64,000 nucleotides of DNA, taken from Harryflintia acetispora (GTDB taxonomy: Bacteria > Bacillota > Clostridia > Oscillospirales > Ruminococcaceae). The stretch covers positions 434,001 through 498,000 of the forward strand of contig SLUK01000001.1 of the NCBI GenBank assembly GCA_004340125.1, in the 5' to 3' direction. Of the stretch, positions 24,714-33,315 are shown piece after piece. A model generated the notes under the pieces. The model ran no database searches, was not told the DNA's origin, and was given only the letters and a program-made list of their open reading frames with translations. Within the stretch, counting starts at the first letter, position 1, and each line of letters begins with the position of its first letter. The translations under genes and the position numbers were made by a program.

Positions 24714-24751
24714 CGCGGCCTCACAAGAAGAATTCTGTTGCCGCGACAGCG
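24714..24751 (+). repeat. Second copy of the direct repeat between rplW and rplB
   Basis: Exact match to 24606-24643. The whole stretch 24570-24874 (305 bases) holds no credible gene: the frames through it are short, Arg/Ala-rich and lack good starts. It ends with a normal GAGGAGAG site for rplB. Confidence 0.75.
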
Positions 24752-24874
24752 GCGCGAGGTGCTGTGCACCGAGAGGAATTCTTTGAATGAACCGGGCGGC
24801 AACGCCGGACGGTTCTATTGTATGGGATGACTCATAAGTCCCGCTAATTTCAGTTATGAGGAGAGTGAAATCGA

Positions 24875-25708
24875 ATGGCTATTAAAAGCTATAAGCCTAC
24901 TACGCCGTCCAGACGGTCGATGACCGTCACCGATTTCTCTTCGTTGTCTAAGGTCAAGCCGGAGAAGAGCCTGCTCGAACCGATGAAAAAGCACTCCGGC
25001 CGCAACAACAACGGTAGAATCACCGTCCGCCACAAGGGCGGCGGCAACCGCACCAAATACCGTGTGATCGACTTCAAGAGAGATAAGAGAGACATGCCCG
25101 CCACCGTGCTCACCCTGGAGTACGACCCCAACCGCAGCGCCCACATCGCGCTGGTGCAGTATGAGGATGGCGAGAAGCGCTATATCCTGGCGCCCAACGG
25201 CCTGAAGGTCGGGCACATCGTGATGGCCGGCGAAAAGGCCGACATCAAGCCGGGCAACGCGCTGCCGATGACCAACATCCCGGTCGGTACCTTCATCCAC
25301 AACGTTGAGCTCTATCCCGGCAAGGGCGCGCAGCTCGCGCGCAGCGCGGGGATCATGGCCCAGCTGATGGCCAAGGAGGGCGCCTACGCCCTGGTGCGCC
25401 TGCCCTCCGGCGAGCTTCGCAACGTGCCGGTCGGCTGCATGGCCACCATCGGCCAGGTCGGCAACGTCGACCACGAGAACGTCAAGATCGGTAAGGCCGG
25501 CCGCAAGCGCCACATGGGCGTGCGCCCGACGGTGCGCGGTTCCGTCATGAACCCCTGCGACCATCCGCACGGCGGTGGTGAGGGCAAGTCGCCGATCGGC
25601 CGCCCGTCCCCGGTTACCCCGTGGGGCAAGCCGACCCTCGGTTACAAGACCCGCAAGCACCACAACCGCTCCGACAAGTTTATCGTCAAACGCCGCAACG
25701 CGAAGTAA
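24875..25708 (+). CDS. rplB: 50S ribosomal protein L2
   Basis: 277 aa. The N-terminal OB fold (YKPTTPSRRSMTV, NNNGRITVRHKGGG) leads to the universally conserved C-terminal segment RPTVRGSVMNPCDHPHGGGEGKSP with the His near residue 229 at the peptidyl-transferase centre. Start ATG after GAGGAGAG. Confidence 0.97.
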   Translation: MAIKSYKPTTPSRRSMTVTDFSSLSKVKPEKSLLEPMKKHSGRNNNGRITVRHKGGGNRTKYRVIDFKRDKRDMPATVLTLEYDPNRSAHIALVQYEDGEKRYILAPNGLKVGHIVMAGEKADIKPGNALPMTNIPVGTFIHNVELYPGKGAQLARSAGIMAQLMAKEGAYALVRLPSGELRNVPVGCMATIGQVGNVDHENVKIGKAGRKRHMGVRPTVRGSVMNPCDHPHGGGEGKSPIGRPSPVTPWGKPTLGYKTRKHHNRSDKFIVKRRNAK

Positions 25709-25735
25709 CGCGGGCTGAAAGGAGGCAGATGATCA

Positions 25736-26008
25736 ATGGGTAGAAGTATCAAGAAGGGCCCATACGTGCAGCCTGTGCTGCTCAAGAGAGTGAAGGAGCT
25801 CAACGCTTCCGGTGAGAAGCGCGTGCTCAAGACCTGGAGCCGTTCCTCCACCATTTTTCCGGATTTCGTTGGACACACGTTCGCCGTTCACGACGGACGC
25901 AAGCACGTTCCGGTTTATATCACCGAAGATATGGTAGGCCACAAGCTCGGCGAGTTTGCGCCTACCAGAACCTACAAAGGCCATGCCGGGGCAAGAAAGA
26001 CCAAATAG
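25736..26008 (+). CDS. rpsS: 30S ribosomal protein S19
   Basis: 90 aa. GRSIKKGPYVQPVLLKRV at the start and TFAVHDGRKHVPVYITEDMVGHKLGEF in the core are diagnostic. It binds S13 in the 30S head. AAAGGAGG before the ATG. Confidence 0.97.
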   Translation: MGRSIKKGPYVQPVLLKRVKELNASGEKRVLKTWSRSSTIFPDFVGHTFAVHDGRKHVPVYITEDMVGHKLGEFAPTRTYKGHAGARKTK

Positions 26009-26033
26009 AGCAGGGCTGAAAGGAGGAGAAATA

Positions 26034-26369
26034 ATGGAAGCAAGGGCTTATCTGAAATATGCCCGCATCTCGCCGCGCAAGGTCGAGATCGTGCTGAACC
26101 TGATCAGGAACAAGCCGACCGACATGGCGATGGCAATTCTTAAGCATACTCCCAAGGCCGCCTGTGAGCTGCTGGAGAAGCTGCTGAAGAGCGCGATCGC
26201 CAATGCCGAGAACAACCACAGCATGGATCCGCAAAATCTCTATGTTGCCGAATGCTTTGTGACTCCCGGTCCCACTCTCAAGAGGATCCGGCCCAGAGCC
26301 CAGGGCAGAGCCAACAGGGTTTTAAAGAGAACGTCACACATCACCCTTGTCCTTAAGGAAAAGGAATAA
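26034..26369 (+). CDS. rplV: 50S ribosomal protein L22
   Basis: 111 aa. RISPRKVEIVLNLIR starts the globular domain, and the tunnel hairpin is the GPTLKRIRPRAQGRA segment, the usual site of macrolide-resistance changes, here of wild-type form. The frame opens upstream within rpsS, but AAAGGAGG places the start at ATG 26034. Confidence 0.97.
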   Translation: MEARAYLKYARISPRKVEIVLNLIRNKPTDMAMAILKHTPKAACELLEKLLKSAIANAENNHSMDPQNLYVAECFVTPGPTLKRIRPRAQGRANRVLKRTSHITLVLKEKE

Positions 26370-26389
26370 GCTGAAAGAGGAGGTAAACT

Positions 26390-27073
26390 ATGGGCCAAAA
26401 AGTGAATCCCCACGGTCTTCGCGTGGGCGTAATCAAGGACTGGGATTCCCGCTGGTTTGCTAAGGACAGTGCTTTCGGCGATACCCTCGTTGAGGACTAC
26501 AATCTTCGCAAGTTCCTCAAAAAGACCCTGTACGCCGCAGGCGTCCCGCGCATCGAGATCGAGCGCGACGCGACCAAGGTTCGTATCCATATCCACTGCG
26601 CCAAGCCGGGCATGGTCATCGGCAAAGGCGGTTCCGAGATTGAGAAGCTGCGCCTGCAGTGCGAGAAGCTGATCAACAAGAACAAGACCGACAAGGTTGC
26701 GGTCTTCGTCAATATCGTCGAGGTGAAACAGCCCGACAAGAACGCACAGCTCGTTGCCGAGAGCATCGCCAGCCAGCTCGAGCGCCGGATTTCCTTCCGC
26801 CGCGCGATGAAGCAGTCGATCCAGAGAGCGATGAGACTGGGCGCCAAGGGAGTCAAGGTCTGCGTTTCCGGCCGTTTGGGCGGCGCGGAGATCGCGAGGA
26901 CCGAACATTACCATGAGGGCACGACGCCGCTCCAGACGCTGCGCGCCGACATCGACTACGGCTTTGCCGAGGCGAATACGACCTATGGCAGAATCGGCGT
27001 TAAGGTTTGGATCTACGCCGGAGAGGTTCTGGGCGACGTGAGACAGCCCCGCAGGGAAGGAGGCAAAAGATAA
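26390..27073 (+). CDS. rpsC: 30S ribosomal protein S3
   Basis: 227 aa. It starts MGQKVNPHGLRVGVIKDWDS; the KH domain has GMVIGKGGSEIEKLR; the C-terminal half has GAKGVKVCVSGRLGGAEIART. It forms part of the mRNA entry channel. Its stop overlaps the rplP start. Confidence 0.97.
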   Translation: MGQKVNPHGLRVGVIKDWDSRWFAKDSAFGDTLVEDYNLRKFLKKTLYAAGVPRIEIERDATKVRIHIHCAKPGMVIGKGGSEIEKLRLQCEKLINKNKTDKVAVFVNIVEVKQPDKNAQLVAESIASQLERRISFRRAMKQSIQRAMRLGAKGVKVCVSGRLGGAEIARTEHYHEGTTPLQTLRADIDYGFAEANTTYGRIGVKVWIYAGEVLGDVRQPRREGGKR

Positions 27074-27498
27074 TGCTGCTTCCGAAGAGAGTAAAGTACC
27101 GCAGAGTTCACAGAGGCCGCATGAAGGGCCAGGCGACCAGAGGCACCACCGTGACCTACGGCGATTTTGGCCTGCAGGCTCTTGAGCCGGCCTGGATCAC
27201 CTCGAATCAGATCGAGGCGGCCCGTATCGCCATGACCCGTTATATCAAGCGTGGCGGCCAGGTCTGGATCAAGATTTTCCCGGACAAACCGATCACCGAG
27301 AAGCCGGCCGAGACCCGAATGGGTTCCGGTAAGGGCAGCCCGGAATACTGGGTCGCCGTTGTCAAGCCCGGCCGCGTGATGTTCGAGATCGGCGGGGTTC
27401 CCGAGGAGCTCGCCCGCGAGGCCATGCGTCTTGCTGCGCACAAGCTGCCGGTCAAGTGCAAATTCGTCTGTAAGGAAGAAAAGGGGAGTGAGGAGTAA
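27073..27498 (+). CDS. rplP: 50S ribosomal protein L16
   Basis: 141 aa, starting MLLPKRVKYRRVHRGRMKG. The central IAMTRYIKRGGQVWIKIFPDK and the GSGKGSPEYWVAVVKPGRVMFE loop near the A site are conserved. The ATG at 27073 overlaps the rpsC stop by one base; upstream in-frame starts inside rpsC are rejected. Confidence 0.97.
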   Translation: MLLPKRVKYRRVHRGRMKGQATRGTTVTYGDFGLQALEPAWITSNQIEAARIAMTRYIKRGGQVWIKIFPDKPITEKPAETRMGSGKGSPEYWVAVVKPGRVMFEIGGVPEELAREAMRLAAHKLPVKCKFVCKEEKGSEE

Positions 27499-27698
27499 TG
27501 AAGGCTGTTGAGATTAGAGAACTTTCCGCCTCAGAGCTTAACGAAAAACTGGCTGACCTCAAAGCCGAGCTTTTCCACCTGCGCTTCCAGCACGCGATCA
27601 ATCAGCTCGAAAATCCCGCCCGCATCAATGCGGTGAAGAAGGATATCGCACGCATCATGACCGTGATGACCGAGAATGCTGACAAGAGCGCGCAGTAA
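27498..27698 (+). CDS. rpmC: 50S ribosomal protein L29
   Basis: 66-aa helical hairpin: LSASELNEKLADLKAELFHLRFQ and NPARINAVKKDIARIMTV. It overlaps the end of rplP by one base, so translation is coupled. Confidence 0.96.
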   Translation: MKAVEIRELSASELNEKLADLKAELFHLRFQHAINQLENPARINAVKKDIARIMTVMTENADKSAQ

Positions 27699-27719
27699 TT
27701 TGGAAGGGAGGAGCAGGCT

Positions 27720-27977
27720 GTGAGCGAAAGAAACCTCAGAAAAACCAGGGTTGGAACCGTTGTCAGCGACAAGATGGACAAAACCATCGTGGTTGCCGTC
27801 AAGGACAACGTCAAGCACCCCCTTTATAAAAAGATCATGAAGAGCACCTATAAGCTCAAGGCGCACGACGAGAAGAACGAGTGCAACATCGGCGACAAGG
27901 TGCAGGTTATGGAAACACGTCCCCTGTCCAAGGACAAGAGATGGAGACTTGTGAAAGTAATCGAGAAAGCGAAATAA
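27720..27977 (+). CDS. rpsQ: 30S ribosomal protein S17
   Basis: 85-aa OB-fold protein: RKTRVGTVVSDKMDKTIVV, then HDEKNECNIGDKVQVMETRPLSKDKRW. GTG start at 27720 after AAGGGAGGAG. Confidence 0.96.
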   Translation: MSERNLRKTRVGTVVSDKMDKTIVVAVKDNVKHPLYKKIMKSTYKLKAHDEKNECNIGDKVQVMETRPLSKDKRWRLVKVIEKAK

Positions 27978-28004
27978 TCATTCTGCCGAAAGGAGGAACG
28001 CTCT

Positions 28005-28373
28005 GTGATACAGATGCAGACCCGTCTCAAGGTAGCCGACAACACCGGCGCGAAGGAGCTCATGTGCATCCGCGTGCTGGGAGGCTCCCGCAGGAGATAC
28101 GCCAATATCGGCGACGTGGTGGTGGCTTCGGTCAAGAAGGCCGCTCCCGGCGGCACCGTGAAAAAAGGCGATGTTGTAAAGGCAGTGATCGTGCGTTCAG
28201 CCAAGGGTGTCCGCCGCAACGACGGGACCTATATCCGTTTTGACGAAAACGCTGCCGTTATTATAAGAGAAGACAAAAACCCGAGGGGCACCCGTATCTT
28301 TGGACCTGTGGCGAGGGAGCTGCGCGACAAGGAATACCTCAAGATTTTAAGCCTCGCCCCTGAGGTTCTGTAA
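28005..28373 (+). CDS. rplN: 50S ribosomal protein L14
   Basis: 122 aa. MIQMQTRLKVADNTGAKELM and DENAAVIIREDKNPRGTRIFGPVARELR are diagnostic. GTG start at 28005, eight bases after AAAGGAGG. Confidence 0.97.
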   Translation: MIQMQTRLKVADNTGAKELMCIRVLGGSRRRYANIGDVVVASVKKAAPGGTVKKGDVVKAVIVRSAKGVRRNDGTYIRFDENAAVIIREDKNPRGTRIFGPVARELRDKEYLKILSLAPEVL

Positions 28374-28388
28374 GGAGGTGCTGACCAT

Positions 28389-28712
28389 ATGAACAAATTG
28401 CATGTGAAAAAGGGTGACACCGTAGAGGTCATTTCCGGCAAGGACAAGGGCAAAAAGGGCAAGGTGCTCGAGACCAGCCCCAAGGAGGGCAAGGTCATCG
28501 TCGAGGGGATCAACGTCGCGACCAAGCACGTCAAGCCCCGCGCGATGGGTCAGCAGGGCGGGATCGTCTCCGCCGAGGCTCCCCTGTACGCCTGCAAGGT
28601 TATGCCCGTCTGCCCGAAGTGTGGAAAGAAGACCCGCGTGTCCCACAAGATTTTGAAAGACGGTACCAAGGAAAGAGTTTGCAATCATAAAGACTGCGGC
28701 GAGACTTTCTAA
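28389..28712 (+). CDS. rplX: 50S ribosomal protein L24
   Basis: 107 aa. The KOW motif follows the start (KKGDTVEVISGKDKGKKGKV). The C-terminus carries two CxxC-like pairs (CPKCGKKTR, then CNHKDCG), a common clostridial form that may bind zinc. ATG follows AAGGAGG. Confidence 0.96.
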   Translation: MNKLHVKKGDTVEVISGKDKGKKGKVLETSPKEGKVIVEGINVATKHVKPRAMGQQGGIVSAEAPLYACKVMPVCPKCGKKTRVSHKILKDGTKERVCNHKDCGETF

Positions 28713-28729
28713 AGTGAGGAGGAGAAGAC

Positions 28730-29269
28730 ATGGCTAGGTTAAACGACTACTACAAAAAAGAAGTAGCCCCGGCCCTGATGAAGAAATTCGGCTACAAGAG
28801 CGTCATGCAGATCCCGAAACTTGAGAAGGTCGTCATCAACGTCGGCTGCGGCGAAGCCCGCGACAACCCGAAGATCATCGACGCGATCGTTACCGACCTT
28901 TCGGCGATCACCGGCCAGAAGCCGATCGTCTGCCGGGCGAAGAAGTCGGTCGCAAACTTCAAGCTGCGCGAAGGCATGAACATCGGCGCCAAGGTGACGC
29001 TGCGCAAGGAGAACATGTACGAGTTCATCGACCGGTTCTTCAACGTCGCGCTGCCGCGCGTTCGCGACTTTAGGGGGATCAATCCCAACGGCTTCGACGG
29101 CCGCGGGAACTACAACATGGGTATTCGCGAGCAGCTGATCTTCCCGGAGATCGAGTATGACAAGATCGACAAGGTTCGCGGCATGGATATCACCTTCGTG
29201 ACCACCGCGAAGACCGATGAAGAGGCTCGTGAGCTCTTAACGCTGATGGGCGCACCGTTCGCAAAGTAA
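28730..29269 (+). CDS. rplE: 50S ribosomal protein L5
   Basis: 179 aa. MQIPKLEKVVINVGCGEA, TGQKPIVCRAKKSVANFKLREG and RDFRGINPNGFDGRGNYNMG are present. It binds 5S rRNA. Start ATG after GAGGAG. Confidence 0.97.
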   Translation: MARLNDYYKKEVAPALMKKFGYKSVMQIPKLEKVVINVGCGEARDNPKIIDAIVTDLSAITGQKPIVCRAKKSVANFKLREGMNIGAKVTLRKENMYEFIDRFFNVALPRVRDFRGINPNGFDGRGNYNMGIREQLIFPEIEYDKIDKVRGMDITFVTTAKTDEEARELLTLMGAPFAK

Positions 29270-29282
29270 GGAGGAACGATTC

Positions 29283-29468
29283 TTGGCTAAAACAAGCATG
29301 AAAGTCAAACAGCAAAGGACTCCTAAGTTCTCTACCCGTGCGTATAACCGGTGCAAGATCTGCGGCAGGCCGCACGCTTATCTTCGCAAATTCGGTATTT
29401 GCCGTATCTGCTTTAGGGAACTTGCTTATAAAGGTCAGATACCCGGCGTGAAAAAGGCTAGCTGGTAA
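29283..29468 (+). CDS. rpsN: 30S ribosomal protein S14, zinc type
   Basis: 61 aa, the short S14 type Z form. Four cysteines sit in CKICGRPH and CRICFRELA, typical of Firmicutes. TTG start at 29283, nine bases after AAGGAGG. Confidence 0.96.
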   Translation: MAKTSMKVKQQRTPKFSTRAYNRCKICGRPHAYLRKFGICRICFRELAYKGQIPGVKKASW

Positions 29469-29498
29469 GCACAAGCACGAGCAAAGGAGGTTGACGGT

Positions 29499-29897
29499 AT
29501 GTATCTTACCGATACAGTCGCTGATATGTTGACGCGTATCAGAAACGCGAACTCAGCGAAACATGATACGGTTGATATTCCCGCATCCAAGATGAAGGCT
29601 GCCATCGCGCAGATCCTTCTGGACGAGGGGTATATCAAGAGCTTCCAGAACGTTGATGATGGAAAGCAGGGAATCATCCGTATTGCGCTAAAATACGGTC
29701 CCAACAAATCCCAGGTAATTACAGGACTGCGCAGGGTCTCCAAACCCGGCCTGCGTATATACACCAGCTGCAAGGATGCACCCAAGGTCATGAAAGGCCT
29801 TGGAATCGCGATATTGTCCACTCCGAAGGGCATTATGACCGACAAGACGGCTCGCAAGGAGAATGTCGGCGGCGAAGTTCTTGCGTTTGTTTGGTAG
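29499..29897 (+). CDS. rpsH: 30S ribosomal protein S8
   Basis: 132 aa. TDTVADMLTRIRNANSAKHD opens the N-terminal domain, and GIAILSTPKGIMTDKTARKENVGGEVLAFVW closes the protein. In E. coli S8 represses the spc operon. AAAGGAGG before the ATG. Confidence 0.97.
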   Translation: MYLTDTVADMLTRIRNANSAKHDTVDIPASKMKAAIAQILLDEGYIKSFQNVDDGKQGIIRIALKYGPNKSQVITGLRRVSKPGLRIYTSCKDAPKVMKGLGIAILSTPKGIMTDKTARKENVGGEVLAFVW

Positions 29898-29911
29898 GGG
29901 GGTGTCAGAGA

Positions 29912-30451
29912 ATGTCACGTACAGGTAGAAAACCGATTACGGTTCCGGCGGGCGTGGAAGTCAAGCTCGACGGCAACCATGTCTTCGCAAAGGGCCCCAA
30001 GGGCCAGCTGGAGATGGATGCCCACCCCGCGATGGCTCTTTGTATGGAAGGGAACGTCATCACTGTTTCCCGTCCGAGCGACTCCAAGGAGCACAAGAGC
30101 CTGCACGGCCTGACCAGAAGCCTGGTCGCCAACGTGGTCAACGGCGTCGCCACCGGCTTTTCCAAGGAGCTGGAGGTCAACGGCGTCGGCTACAGAGCCG
30201 CCAAGCAGGGCAAGAACCTGGTTTTGACCGTGGGTTATTCCCATCAGGTCACCATGCCCGAGCCGGAGGGGATCACCATCGAGGTGCCCGCTCCCAACAA
30301 GATCGTGGTCACGGGCGCGGACAAACAGCGCGTCGGCCAGTTTGCGGCCGAGATCCGCGGCAAGCGTCCTCCCGAGCCGTATAAGGGCAAGGGGATCAAG
30401 TATGTCGATGAGATCATCATCCGCAAGGAAGGCAAGACCGGCAAGAAGTAA
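29912..30451 (+). CDS. rplF: 50S ribosomal protein L6
   Basis: 179 aa. SRTGRKPITVPAGVEV opens the protein, and the C-terminal RGKRPPEPYKGKGIKY is the rRNA-binding signature. ATG at 29912 follows GGGGGGTG; the upstream GTG/TTG options in the same frame fall in the rpsH end. Confidence 0.97.
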   Translation: MSRTGRKPITVPAGVEVKLDGNHVFAKGPKGQLEMDAHPAMALCMEGNVITVSRPSDSKEHKSLHGLTRSLVANVVNGVATGFSKELEVNGVGYRAAKQGKNLVLTVGYSHQVTMPEPEGITIEVPAPNKIVVTGADKQRVGQFAAEIRGKRPPEPYKGKGIKYVDEIIIRKEGKTGKK

Positions 30452-30469
30452 GGAATGGAGTGAGAACTT

Positions 30470-30829
30470 ATGGTGAAAAAGCCAGACAGCAATAAAGCCA
30501 GGCTTCACAGGCATGTCCGGGTGCGCTCGAAGATTTCCGGCACCGCTGCTTGTCCCCGCCTGAATGTATTCCGCTCCGCGAAACACATCTATGCCCAGCT
30601 GATCGACGACGTTGCGGGCGTTACCCTGTGCAGCGCGTCCTCGATGGACAAGGATTTCGACGGTTTTGGCGGTAACAAGGAAGCCAGCAAGCGCGTGGGC
30701 GCGGCCTTAGCTTCCAAGGCCAAGGAGAAGGGGATCACCGAGGTCGTGTTCGACCGCGGCGGATACCTGTATCACGGCCGCGTGAAGGAACTGGCAGAAG
30801 GCGCTCGCGAGGGCGGCCTCAAATTCTAG
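30470..30829 (+). CDS. rplR: 50S ribosomal protein L18
   Basis: 119 aa. RLHRHVRVRSKISGTAACPRLNVFRS and VFDRGGYLYHGRVKELAEGAREGGL are conserved. It binds 5S rRNA together with L5. Confidence 0.97.
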   Translation: MVKKPDSNKARLHRHVRVRSKISGTAACPRLNVFRSAKHIYAQLIDDVAGVTLCSASSMDKDFDGFGGNKEASKRVGAALASKAKEKGITEVVFDRGGYLYHGRVKELAEGAREGGLKF

Positions 30830-30845
30830 CGAGGGAGGTATACTT

Positions 30846-31346
30846 TTGACTCGAATAGACGCTTCAACTCTGGATTTGAGCGAGAAGGTTGTATCGATCA
30901 ACCGCGTCGCCAAGACGGTCAAGGGCGGACGGATCTTCAAGTTCGCTGCGCTGGTCGTCGTGGGCGACGGCAACGGGATCGTCGGTTTCGGGATCGGCAA
31001 GGCGGGCGAGGTTCCCGATGCGATCCGCAAGGGGATCGAGGATGCGAAAAAGAACCTGTGCAAGATCGCGCTCAAGGGCACCACGATTCCGCATGAGATC
31101 GTCGGCGCGTTCGGCGCCGGCCGCGTTCTGATGAAGCCGGCCCCCAAGGGCACCGGCGTTATCGCGGGCGGTCCGGTACGTGCCGTGCTCGAGGTCGCGG
31201 GAATCCGCGATATCCGCACCAAGTGCCTGCGCTCGAACAACCCGTGCAATGTCGTCACCGCCACAGTCTGCGGACTGAAGGCTCTGCGCAATGTCGACGA
31301 GGTTGCCGCCATCCGCGGCAAGAGCGCGCAGGAAATTTTAGGATAA
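30846..31346 (+). CDS. rpsE: 30S ribosomal protein S5
   Basis: 166 aa. NRVAKTVKGGRIFKFAALVVVGDGNG is the N-terminal dsRBD-like domain; KGTGVIAGGPVRAVLEVAG lies in the C-terminal half. TTG start at 30846 behind GGGAGGT. Confidence 0.97.
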   Translation: MTRIDASTLDLSEKVVSINRVAKTVKGGRIFKFAALVVVGDGNGIVGFGIGKAGEVPDAIRKGIEDAKKNLCKIALKGTTIPHEIVGAFGAGRVLMKPAPKGTGVIAGGPVRAVLEVAGIRDIRTKCLRSNNPCNVVTATVCGLKALRNVDEVAAIRGKSAQEILG

Positions 31347-31359
31347 GGAAGGGTGCAAG

Positions 31360-31536
31360 ATGGCAGAAGTTACAATTAAACTGAAAAAGAGCTTAGTTGG
31401 CCGCAAGAAAGACCAGATTGCAACCGCAAATTCCCTCGGCCTTCGTAAGATCGGCGATGTGACGAACCAGCCCGACAACCCTGCAACCACGGGCAAGATC
31501 GCGAAGATCAGCCACCTCGTCGAGGTAGTAAAGTAA
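31360..31536 (+). CDS. rpmD: 50S ribosomal protein L30
   Basis: A 58-aa protein easy to miss because of its size. It starts MAEVTIKLKKSLVGRKKDQI, with SLGLRKIGDVTNQPDNPATT and the final KISHLVEVV. Length and pattern are standard for bacterial L30. It lies between rpsE and rplO as expected. Confidence 0.95.
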   Translation: MAEVTIKLKKSLVGRKKDQIATANSLGLRKIGDVTNQPDNPATTGKIAKISHLVEVVK

Positions 31537-31558
31537 TCAACTAAGGAGGTGCAGGAAG

Positions 31559-31999
31559 ATGAAATTGCATGAGCTTTCTCCGGTGCCCGGCTCCACCCAC
31601 AAAGGGTTCCGCAAGGGCAGAGGCGCGGGTTCCGGCAACGGCAAGACTGCGGGCAAGGGCCACAAGGGCCAGAACGCACGCTCCGGCGGCGGTGTGAGAC
31701 CGGGCTTTGAAGGCGGTCAGATGCCCCTGCAGAGACGTGTCCCGAAAAGAGGATTCGTCAATATATTCGCAACCAAGATGACGGCGATCAACGTTTCGGC
31801 CCTCAACAAGTTTGAGGACGGCGCGGTGGTGGACGCCGAGGCGCTGAAAAGTGCCGGCATCATCAAGAAGGAGCTTGACGGCGTCAAGATCCTCGGCCAC
31901 GGCGAGCTGAGCAAAAAGCTCACGGTCAAGGTGGCTGCTTTCTCCGATTCTGCGAAGCAGAAAATTGAGGCAGCAGGTGGGAAGGCCGAGGTGATCTAG
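31559..31999 (+). CDS. rplO: 50S ribosomal protein L15
   Basis: 146 aa. MKLHELSPVPGSTHKGFRKG and the Gly-rich GAGSGNGKTAGKGHKGQNARSGG extension are intact. AAGGAGGT precedes the ATG. It ends two bases before secY. Confidence 0.97.
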   Translation: MKLHELSPVPGSTHKGFRKGRGAGSGNGKTAGKGHKGQNARSGGGVRPGFEGGQMPLQRRVPKRGFVNIFATKMTAINVSALNKFEDGAVVDAEALKSAGIIKKELDGVKILGHGELSKKLTVKVAAFSDSAKQKIEAAGGKAEVI

Positions 32000-32000
32000 A

Positions 32001-33287
32001 ATGTTCGAAACGTTAAAAAACGCGTGGAAGATTCAAGATCTGCGGAATAAAATGCTCTTTACCCTGGCGATCATCCTGATTTTCCGCTTCGGTGCGGTGG
32101 CGGTCCCGGTGCCCTATCTGGACCCGGCTGCCATGCAGAATATGATCAACGGCGGGGGCAACCTGCTCGGCTTCATCAACATCCTCTCCGGCGGCGCGTT
32201 TGAGCGCGCCACCCTCTTCGCACTGGGCATTTCGCCCTACATCACGGCGAGTATCGTCATCCAGCTGCTGACCGTCGCCATTCCCGCCCTCGAGCGGATG
32301 GCCAAGGAAGGCGAGGATGGGCGCAAGAAGATCAACAAGATCACTCGCTACTCCACGCTCGGGCTCGGCGTGCTGCAGGCCATCGCCTACTACGTCATGC
32401 TGCGCAACGAGAACGCGGTCAAGTACGTCTCCGGCTTCTCCGGGGTGTTCGCGGCCGTCGTGATCGTCGGTTCGTTCACACTGGGCGGACTGATCGTGAT
32501 GTGGCTCGGCGAGCGGATCGACGAGAAGGGCATCGGCAACGGCATCTCGATGATGCTGTTCTCCGGCATCGTGTCCCGCGGCCCGCACGTGATCGCCATG
32601 ATGTACCAGTATCTCAAGATCGGCGACCAGTATTACTTCTTTGTCCCGGCCATCATCGCGCTCTTTGTGGTGGTCATCGGCTTCATCGTTCTGATGACCC
32701 AGGCCGAGCGGCGCATCCCCGTCACCTACGCCAAGCGCGTGGTGGGGCGCAAGATGTACGGCGGGCAGAGCACCCACATTCCGATCAAGGTGAATATGTC
32801 CGGCGTCATGCCGATCATCTTCGCTTCGTCCCTGCTGGCGATCCCCGGCACCATCAAGGCGTTCGTGGACCCGCAGGCGACCGGCTTCTGGGGCAAGCTG
32901 CTGGGCGTGTTCGATTACAACAAACCGGTTTACGCGATCCTCTATTTCCTGCTGATCATCGCGTTCAACTACTTCTACGTCGCCATCCAGTACAATCCCC
33001 TTGAGATGGCCAACAATCTGCGCCGCAACAACGGCGCCATCCCCGGTATCCGTCCCGGCAAGCCCACCTCCGACTTCATCGCCAAGGTGATCTCCAAGGT
33101 GACCTTAGTCGGCGCGATCTTCCTCGGGCTCATCGCCATCCTGCCGATCGCGCTGGGCGCCATCGCCAAGATGAACATCGCGCTGGGCGGTACCACCATC
33201 ATCATCGTCGTCGGCGTCGCGCTCGACTTCGTGCGCCAGCTGGAGAGCCAGATGATGATGCGCCACTATAAAGGCTTCCTGGAATAA
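32001..33287 (+). CDS. secY: Protein translocase subunit SecY
   Basis: 428-aa, ten-helix core of the Sec channel. It is recognised by PYITASIVIQLLTVAIPALE, NGISMMLFSGI, the TQAERRIPVTYAKRVVGRKMYGGQSTHIPIKVN segment and MANNLRRNNGAIPGIRPGKPT. One base separates it from rplO, so translation is coupled. Confidence 0.97.
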   Translation: MFETLKNAWKIQDLRNKMLFTLAIILIFRFGAVAVPVPYLDPAAMQNMINGGGNLLGFINILSGGAFERATLFALGISPYITASIVIQLLTVAIPALERMAKEGEDGRKKINKITRYSTLGLGVLQAIAYYVMLRNENAVKYVSGFSGVFAAVVIVGSFTLGGLIVMWLGERIDEKGIGNGISMMLFSGIVSRGPHVIAMMYQYLKIGDQYYFFVPAIIALFVVVIGFIVLMTQAERRIPVTYAKRVVGRKMYGGQSTHIPIKVNMSGVMPIIFASSLLAIPGTIKAFVDPQATGFWGKLLGVFDYNKPVYAILYFLLIIAFNYFYVAIQYNPLEMANNLRRNNGAIPGIRPGKPTSDFIAKVISKVTLVGAIFLGLIAILPIALGAIAKMNIALGGTTIIIVVGVALDFVRQLESQMMMRHYKGFLE

Positions 33288-33315
33288 TCCGGGATCGTGA
33301 TTAGGAGGGAACGGT

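Noticed and set aside
24606..24751. CRISPR-like repeats
   Set aside because: Only two copies at 108-bp spacing, inside a ribosomal operon, with no cas genes.
24500..24790. Frames through the rplW-rplB gap with repeated Ala/Arg-rich peptides
   Set aside because: The repetition comes from the 38-bp DNA repeat; there is no suitable start or ribosome site.
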